Source of the DNA: an uncultured Ferrovibrio sp.
GTDB taxonomy: Bacteria; Pseudomonadota; Alphaproteobacteria; Ferrovibrionales; Ferrovibrionaceae
Direction: 5' to 3'
Assembly (NCBI RefSeq): GCF_937960835.1
Contig: NZ_CALGPC010000015.1
Span: 248,001 to 312,000, forward strand
Length of the DNA stretch: 64,000 nt
The notes beneath the pieces are model-generated. The model ran no database searches, had not been told where the DNA came from, and saw only the letters and a program-made list of their open reading frames with translations. Positions 58,790 to 64,000 of this stretch are shown here, piece by piece. How positions within the stretch are numbered: the first letter of the stretch is position 1; the number at the start of each line of letters is the position of its first letter. The translations under genes were made by a program, and so were the position numbers.

Positions 58790-59788
58790 TTACTTGCAGG
58801 CGTTATTGCTCATGTAATCGTGTACGACGATCTTGCCAGTGATGATGTCTGCCTTGGCCTGCTCGATCTTCGCCTTCATCTCGGTCGAGACAAGCTTGGC
58901 GTTATGCTCATCCAGCGCCCAGTCAACGCCGCCCTCCTTCAGGCCGAGCACCGTCACGCCCGGCTTCCAGCTTCCATCCTGCGCAGCCTTGAAGCTGTTA
59001 TAGGTGGCAAGGTCGACACGTTTGACCATTGAGGTCAGCATCGTGCCGGGATGCAGATGGTTCTGGTTGGAATCGACGCCGATCGCCAGCTTGCCCCGAT
59101 CCTTCGCCGCCTGGTAGACGCCGACGCCGGTGCCGCCCGCAGCGGCGAAGACTACATCGACGCCGCGGTCGAACTGGCCCTTGGCCAGTTCGCTGCCACG
59201 GCCCGGATCGTTCCAGGCAGTCGGCGTGGTGCCAGTCATGTTGGCCAGAACCTCGGCATTCGGATTAGCATATTTCACGCCCTGCTCGTAGCCGCATTGG
59301 AAGCGGCGGATCAGCGGAATGTCCATGCCGCCGATAAAACCTACCTTGCCGCTCTTGCTCGCCATCGCCGCCGCAACGCCGACAAGGAAGGAGCCTTCAT
59401 GCTCCTTGAACAGCACCGACTGGACGTTATCCAGTTTGACGACACTGTCGATCACGGTGAAGCGGATATTGGGAAATTCCTTTGCCACCTTCTCGACTGC
59501 ATTGGCCTGCGAAAAGCCCACACCAATGATCGGATCCTGGCCGCGTTGCGCGAAGCGGCGATGCGCCTGTTCGAACTGGGTTTCGTTATTGACCTCGAAA
59601 TCGGCATAGCCGATCTTGCTTTCGGCCTTGAATTTCTCGGCGCCGATATAGGCCGCCTCGTTGAAGGATTTGTCGAACTTTCCACCCATGTCATAGACGA
59701 CGGCGGGCTTGATATCGGCGGCTTGCGCGGATGCCGCCATCAAAGCGATGGCGGCAGCGCCGAGGGTCGTGCGGATGATCTTGGTCAT
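58790..59788 (-). CDS. BMP family nucleoside-binding protein, copy A
   Basis: This 332-residue periplasmic protein has a Sec signal peptide (MTKIIRTTLGAAAIALMAAS, cleavage after AQA). The family core includes KPAVVYDMGGKFDKSFNEAAY, DFEVNNETQFEQAHRRFAQR and FIGGMDIPLIRRF. BMP (basic membrane protein/PnrA) proteins bind purine and pyrimidine nucleosides. It is clearly a paralogue of the gene immediately upstream, with long shared blocks such as GVDSNQNHLHPGT. The gap between them is 39 bases (or 39 plus signal differences). Confidence 0.94.
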   Translation of the reverse strand: MTKIIRTTLGAAAIALMAASAQAADIKPAVVYDMGGKFDKSFNEAAYIGAEKFKAESKIGYADFEVNNETQFEQAHRRFAQRGQDPIIGVGFSQANAVEKVAKEFPNIRFTVIDSVVKLDNVQSVLFKEHEGSFLVGVAAAMASKSGKVGFIGGMDIPLIRRFQCGYEQGVKYANPNAEVLANMTGTTPTAWNDPGRGSELAKGQFDRGVDVVFAAAGGTGVGVYQAAKDRGKLAIGVDSNQNHLHPGTMLTSMVKRVDLATYNSFKAAQDGSWKPGVTVLGLKEGGVDWALDEHNAKLVSTEMKAKIEQAKADIITGKIVVHDYMSNNACK

Positions 59789-59827
59789 TGTCGCAGTCCT
59801 TCTATCCCTGTTCGATGCCCCGGCTTA

Positions 59828-60817
59828 TTAGTAGTCGCACCGGTTATTGCTCATGTAATCGTGCACCTTGATGATTCCGGCGATGATGCCGGCCTTGGCC
59901 TCGTCTGCCTTGGCCCTCATTTCGGCCGAGATCAGCTTGGCGTTATGCTCATCCAGCGCCCAGTCGACGCCGCCCTCCTTCAGACCCAGCACGGACACAC
60001 CCGGCTTCCATTTGCCCTCGCGGGCATCGGCGAAGCTTTTGTATATGGCGAGATCGACGCGCTTGACCATCGAGGTCAGCACCGTGCCGGGATGTAGATG
60101 ATTCTGATTGGAATCGACCCCGATGGTCAGCTTGCCGTTATCCTTGGCGGCCTGCATCGCGCCGAGGCCCGAGGTTCCCGCCGCGGCGAAGACGACATCG
60201 ACACCACGGTCGAACTGACCCTTGGCAAGCTCGGCAGCGCGGCCGGGATCGGTCCAGGCTGCCGGGGTATTGCCGGTGGAGTTGTACAGCACCGTGATTT
60301 TCGGATTGGCGTATTTGGCGCCCTGCTCGAAACCGCAATAGAAGCGCCGTACCAGCGGGATATCCATGCCGCCTACCATGCCGATCACGCCGCTTTTCGA
60401 CGCCATGGCGGCCAGCAGGCCGACCAGGAATGAGCCTTCATGCTCACGGAACAGCACCGACTGCACATTGGGCAGGTCGACGACGGTGTCGATCACGATG
60501 AAACGTGTCTTGGGAAATTCCTTGGCCACCGCAGCGACCGGCGCCGCCTGGAAGAAGCCAACGCCGACGATGGGATCCTGGCCGCGCTGGGCGAAACGGC
60601 GATGCGCCTGCTCGAACTGGGTTTCGTTGGACACGACGAAATCGCGGTAGTCGATGCCGGTATCGGCCTTGAACTTCTCCATTCCGCGATAGGCGCCCTC
60701 GTTGAAGGATCCGTCGAACTTGTTGCCGATGGAATAGACGATGGCCGGCTTGATCTCATCGGCGGCAGCCGTGCCGGCCGCCAGCAGCAAACCCAGAGCG
60801 ATCAAGCCTTTCTTCAT
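59828..60817 (-). CDS. BMP family nucleoside-binding protein, copy B
   Basis: This 329-residue protein has a signal peptide (MKKGLIALGLLLAAGTAAA). It is very similar throughout to copy A but differs at the start of the mature region (YSIGNKFDGSFNEGAYRG) and ends SNNRCDY, not SNNACK. I place the start at ATG 60817 because the signal peptide begins there. An ATG at 60838 would add seven codons overlapping the ALDH gene. Two binding proteins for one importer suggest split specificity, for example purine versus pyrimidine nucleosides. Confidence 0.93.
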   Translation of the reverse strand: MKKGLIALGLLLAAGTAAADEIKPAIVYSIGNKFDGSFNEGAYRGMEKFKADTGIDYRDFVVSNETQFEQAHRRFAQRGQDPIVGVGFFQAAPVAAVAKEFPKTRFIVIDTVVDLPNVQSVLFREHEGSFLVGLLAAMASKSGVIGMVGGMDIPLVRRFYCGFEQGAKYANPKITVLYNSTGNTPAAWTDPGRAAELAKGQFDRGVDVVFAAAGTSGLGAMQAAKDNGKLTIGVDSNQNHLHPGTVLTSMVKRVDLAIYKSFADAREGKWKPGVSVLGLKEGGVDWALDEHNAKLISAEMRAKADEAKAGIIAGIIKVHDYMSNNRCDY

Positions 60818-60827
60818 CACGCGCTTC

Positions 60828-63185
60828 TCATTCGCCATAAGGAATCCAGATATTCTTCACCTGCACCGCCTGCCGCAGGAAGGCGCGGCCTTCCGCCTGA
60901 CGTGCATCGCTCCAGTCGATCTGCGGCAGGATCCAGGTGCGTTTTACGTCTTCCGCCGAAGCGGCCTCAATCCGCTTCGTCGTCTTGGCATCGCCGCCGG
61001 CATACCACACGGCATCGACCTCAAGATGCTCGGCCAGCACCAGGGCCAGGGCGTCGCGCGCGCCGGTGACGATATTGACCACACCGCCCGGCATATCGGA
61101 GGTATCGAGCACCTGATAGAAATCGGTGGCTGCCAGCGGATGCCGTTCTGAAGGCACGATCACCACACGGTTGCCCATCGCCACCGCCGGCGCCCAGAGC
61201 GAGATGAAGCCCAGCAAAGGCGCCTCATCCGGGCAGGCCATGCCGATCACGCCCTGCGGCTCGTTCATCGCCAGCACCACGCCGCGCAGGGGCGGGTTAT
61301 GCACGGCGCCGTCATATTTGTCGGCCCAGGCTGCATAGGTAAAAAGACGCCGGATGCCGGCCTCTACTTCAGCACCGGCTGCGGCTTTGGATGCGCCGGT
61401 CATGGCCCGCAGGCGTTCGGCAAACTCGGCTGTGCGGGCAGACAGATTCTCGGCGCAGTAATAAAGAATCTGCGCCCGCAGATGCGCATTGCCGAAAGAC
61501 CAGCTTTCCGCCTTGCGCGCGGCTTCCACGGCATTGCGGATATCCTTGCGGTTGCCCTCACCGGCATGGCCGAGCAGCTTGCCCTTCGGGTCCAGCACGG
61601 GCCGACTATAGCCGCCATCGGGCCGAGCCTGCTGGCCGCCGATATAAAGCTTTGCCGTTCGGTCGATGGACGGCACGGCCTCGGGCAGCGGGCTGGCGGG
61701 TGCGGCAATCTTTGGTGCCTTCTTCGGCGGCAAGGGCTTCAGATATTCCTCCATCCCTTCGCGGCCGCCCTCGCGGCCAAAGCCGGACTCGCGGTAACCG
61801 CCAAAGCCCGACGATGCGTCGAACTGGTTGGTACAATTGATCCACACCACGCCGCATTTCAGCTTCGGCGCGATATCCAAAGCCAGATTGATATTCTCGC
61901 TCCACACGCTGGCCGCCAAGCCATAGCGGGTGTTGTTAGCCAAAGCCACTGCCTCGCCCGGCGTGCGGAAGGTCATGCCGACCAGCACGGGACCGAAGAT
62001 TTCCTCCTGCGCCACTGTCATGGACGGAGCAACTTGGGTCAGCAGGGTTGGCGGATAGAAGCAGCCGGAAGGCGGACAGGCCTTGTCGGGTTGATAAATC
62101 TGCGCGCCCTGCTTCACGCCGCTCTGCACCAGCGCGTCGATGCGCTCCCGCTGCTTGGGCGAGACGATGGCGCCGATATCGATGCATTTGTCCAGCGGAT
62201 CGCCAACGCGCAGCTTCGCCATGCGGGCGCGCAGCTTTGCATAGACCGCCTCGGCGATGCTTTCCTGCACCAGCAGCCGCGATCCAGCGCAGCAAACTTG
62301 GCCCTGGTTGAACCAGATCGCATCCACCAGACCTTCAATGGCGCTGTCGATATCGGCGTCTTCAAAGAGGATGAACGGCGACTTGCCGCCGAGCTCAAGG
62401 CTCAGCCTTTTCCCGCTGCCGGCCATCGCCTGACGAATCAGGCGGCCCACTTCTGTCGAGCCGGTGAAGGCGATCTTATCAACGCCAGGATGGCGCACAA
62501 TCAGTTCGCCTACGCTGCCATCGCCGGTGACGATATTGACGACACCTTTCGGCAGACCGGCCTCGATGCAGATTTCGGCAAACAGCAATGCTGTCAGACT
62601 GGTTTCTTCTGCTGGCTTCAGCACCACAGTATTTCCGCAAGCCAAGGCCGGCGCGATCTTCCACGCCAGCATCAGAAGCGGGAAGTTCCACGGAATGATC
62701 TGGCCAGCGACGCCGACCGGGCCGTGATCGGGGAATTCGCTCTCCAGCAGCTGCGCCCAGCCGGCATGGTGGTAGAAGTGCCGCGCCACCAGCGGAATAT
62801 CGATGTCGCGGGTCTCGCGGATCGGCTTGCCGTTATCGAGAGTTTCCAGTACGGCGAATAGGCGAGCATGCTTTTGCACCAGACGTGCCAGGGCATAAAG
62901 GTGGCGCGCGCGGCCATGGCCGCCGAGCTTGGCCCAGCCAGCCTGCGCCTTGCGTGCTGCATCGACGGCGGTATCGGTATCGGCAGCGGAGGCTTGAGAG
63001 ATCTGCGCCAGTGTCTCTCCCGTGGCCGGATTTTGCGCAGCGAAATGGCTGCTGCCCTCGCGCCAGGCCCCATCGACGAACAGGCCAAAGCGGCGCTGAT
63101 GCCGATCAAGCCAGGCTTGCGCCTCCTTGGCGCTTTCCGGTGTCGGGCCGTATTCCATGCTGTCGAATATCGCGGCGACGTTCAT
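60828..63185 (-). CDS. Tandem-domain aldehyde dehydrogenase, ALDH16 type
   Basis: This 785-residue protein is about 300 longer than ordinary aldehyde dehydrogenases. Domain one (about 30-500) is complete, with E264 (SLELGGKSP), catalytic C298 in FNQGQVCCAGSR and PWNFP. Domain two (about 515-785) resembles an ALDH N-terminal region (IYFG-like start KLYIGGQQARPDGG, then NEPQGVIGMACPDEAPLLG) but lacks the catalytic cysteine region. This layout is ALDH16. It sits between deoC and the binding-protein genes, so oxidation of DeoC-derived acetaldehyde to acetate is the likely role. GAGG upstream overlaps the deoC stop. Confidence 0.93.
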   Translation of the reverse strand: MNVAAIFDSMEYGPTPESAKEAQAWLDRHQRRFGLFVDGAWREGSSHFAAQNPATGETLAQISQASAADTDTAVDAARKAQAGWAKLGGHGRARHLYALARLVQKHARLFAVLETLDNGKPIRETRDIDIPLVARHFYHHAGWAQLLESEFPDHGPVGVAGQIIPWNFPLLMLAWKIAPALACGNTVVLKPAEETSLTALLFAEICIEAGLPKGVVNIVTGDGSVGELIVRHPGVDKIAFTGSTEVGRLIRQAMAGSGKRLSLELGGKSPFILFEDADIDSAIEGLVDAIWFNQGQVCCAGSRLLVQESIAEAVYAKLRARMAKLRVGDPLDKCIDIGAIVSPKQRERIDALVQSGVKQGAQIYQPDKACPPSGCFYPPTLLTQVAPSMTVAQEEIFGPVLVGMTFRTPGEAVALANNTRYGLAASVWSENINLALDIAPKLKCGVVWINCTNQFDASSGFGGYRESGFGREGGREGMEEYLKPLPPKKAPKIAAPASPLPEAVPSIDRTAKLYIGGQQARPDGGYSRPVLDPKGKLLGHAGEGNRKDIRNAVEAARKAESWSFGNAHLRAQILYYCAENLSARTAEFAERLRAMTGASKAAAGAEVEAGIRRLFTYAAWADKYDGAVHNPPLRGVVLAMNEPQGVIGMACPDEAPLLGFISLWAPAVAMGNRVVIVPSERHPLAATDFYQVLDTSDMPGGVVNIVTGARDALALVLAEHLEVDAVWYAGGDAKTTKRIEAASAEDVKRTWILPQIDWSDARQAEGRAFLRQAVQVKNIWIPYGE

Positions 63186-63191
63186 GTGGCC

Positions 63192-64000
63192 TCAGGCAAG
63201 CGGATGACGATGGGCGGCCGAATAGCGGCCGGTAATGCCGTGTTCAAGCTGGCGTTCGATATCGCCGAGCAGGCTGGACGCGCCGATGCGGAAGAGATCG
63301 GGCTGCAGCCAGCGCGTACCCAGCTCTTCCTTCATCAAAATCTGATAGTTCAGCACGTCCTTCGCCGTGCTGATGCCGCCGGCAGGCTTGAAGCCGACCT
63401 TAATACCGGTCATTTCGTGGTATTGGCGGATCATCCGGAGCATGACCAGCGAGACCGGCAGGGTGGCGTTGGTGCCTTCCTTGCCGGTGGAGGTCTTGAT
63501 GAAATCCGCACCTGCCATCATGCAAACCATCGAAGCACGGGCCACGTTGCGCAAGGTCACCAGATCGCCGGTGCCGAGGATCGCCTTCACATGGGCCGAA
63601 CCGCAGGCGGCGCGGAAGGCGTACATCTCGTCATACACGGCACGCCAGTTGCCGGTCAGCACGTGACCACGATTGATGACGATGTCGATCTCCCTCGCGC
63701 CGGCGGCAACGGATGCCTCGATCTCCTTGATACGCAAATCAAGCGGCGAAAGCCCTGCGGGAAAACCGGTGGACACGGCCGCTACCGGGATGCCGCTGCC
63801 TTCCAGCGCCCGCACAGCAGTTTCCACCATGGCATGGTAGACGCAGACAGCGCCGACCGTGATGCGGCGGTCGGCAATACCCATTTTTTCCAGCAGATCA
63901 GTCCGCACCGGCTGACACGCCTTGGCGCAGAGGCGCTGCACCCGGCCGGGCGTGTCATCGCCGGACAGCGTTGTCAGGTCGATGCAGGTGACCGCCTTGA
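63192..64000 (-). CDS. deoC: Deoxyribose-phosphate aldolase DeoC, N-terminus outside window
   Basis: This class I aldolase cleaves deoxyribose 5-phosphate to glyceraldehyde 3-phosphate and acetaldehyde. The frame stays open to the right edge and reads AVTCIDLTTLSGDDTPGRV there, the normal family start region, so the true start lies beyond 64000. The Schiff-base lysine region DFIKTSTGKEGTNA and the proton-relay GFKPAGGIST are present. It belongs to the long DERA type found in eukaryotes and some bacteria. Six bases separate it from the ALDH gene. Confidence 0.94.
   Translation of the reverse strand, partial: KAVTCIDLTTLSGDDTPGRVQRLCAKACQPVRTDLLEKMGIADRRITVGAVCVYHAMVETAVRALEGSGIPVAAVSTGFPAGLSPLDLRIKEIEASVAAGAREIDIVINRGHVLTGNWRAVYDEMYAFRAACGSAHVKAILGTGDLVTLRNVARASMVCMMAGADFIKTSTGKEGTNATLPVSLVMLRMIRQYHEMTGIKVGFKPAGGISTAKDVLNYQILMKEELGTRWLQPDLFRIGASSLLGDIERQLEHGITGRYSAAHRHPLA

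Noticed and set aside
1..64000. Mobile elements, CRISPR arrays, toxin-antitoxin or phage defence genes, tRNA or rRNA
   Set aside because: I found no transposase or integrase frames, no spacer-like regular repeats and no recognisable RNA gene. The only regular array is the short TTGGAC repeat.

Overview
The window looks like a chromosomal segment of a GC-rich alphaproteobacterium, most likely Rhodospirillales-like. This rests on a complete PhyR-NepR-EcfG general stress module (known only from Alphaproteobacteria), a FixL/FixJ pair, a COQ9 family gene beside peptide deformylase, TAXI-type TRAP transporters, and NdvB/NdvC-like glucan proteins of the kind described in Bradyrhizobium and expected in Azospirillum relatives. 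Genes are densely packed and base composition looks even. I see no insertion sequences, prophage, CRISPR array, tRNA or rRNA.

Layout. 1-2463: TAXI TRAP transporter (permease running off the left edge, binding protein, and a hairpin terminator between them). 2516-7043: two membrane proteins with GH17 domains, one fused to a GT2 glucosyltransferase, probably making a beta-1,3/1,6-glucan. 7380-10548: Lrp regulator divergent from a DMT exporter, a VOC protein and an aminotransferase. 10620-15954: rRNA methyltransferase, HIT protein, SemiSWEET, orphan Tat-type TAXI binding protein, GST and M17 aminopeptidase. 16226-20403: a 59-residue membrane protein missed by length cut-offs, a TfoX-domain protein with a basic tail, a slipin/NfeD pair and a diguanylate cyclase. 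Upstream of nfeD lies a helically phased TTGGAC repeat. 20677-24409: purEK, a low-complexity ORF, COQ9, def and rpsU.

24599-35622 is a stress island: a double-PAS histidine kinase, alcohol dehydrogenase plus SDR, two ECF sigma factors, a degenerate HisKA_2 kinase, PhyR, NepR, Ku and LigD. Four sites with EcfG promoter geometry (GGAAC, 16-17 bases, CGTT or a near match) precede a 25-codon ORF, ecfG itself, the dehydrogenase operon and ku. This suggests that sigma factor autoregulation, redox enzymes and NHEJ repair share one regulon.

35645-46152 is a reductive pyrimidine catabolism cluster: dihydropyrimidinase, a RutR-like regulator, PreT/PreA, a beta-ureidopropionase-type amidohydrolase and an ABC importer. 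Two near-identical TGACC-N4-GGTCA palindromes flank the regulator gene and are probably its operators. 46221-48214 holds fixJ-fixL, with heme-ligand residues apparently conserved in FixL.

48405-64000 is one long minus-strand nucleoside salvage operon: deoC (5' end outside the window), a tandem ALDH16-type aldehyde dehydrogenase, two BMP-family nucleoside binding proteins, ATPase and two permeases, cdd, purine nucleoside phosphorylase, deoA, deoB, a PhyH-family dioxygenase, adenosine deaminase and an e(P4)-like lipoprotein phosphatase. Together these would dephosphorylate external nucleotides, import nucleosides, deaminate and phosphorolyse them, and burn the (deoxy)ribose through DeoB, DeoC and acetaldehyde oxidation. 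The translationally coupled dioxygenase resembles human PHYHD1. No known step of this pathway needs it, and it is the strongest candidate here for undescribed biochemistry.
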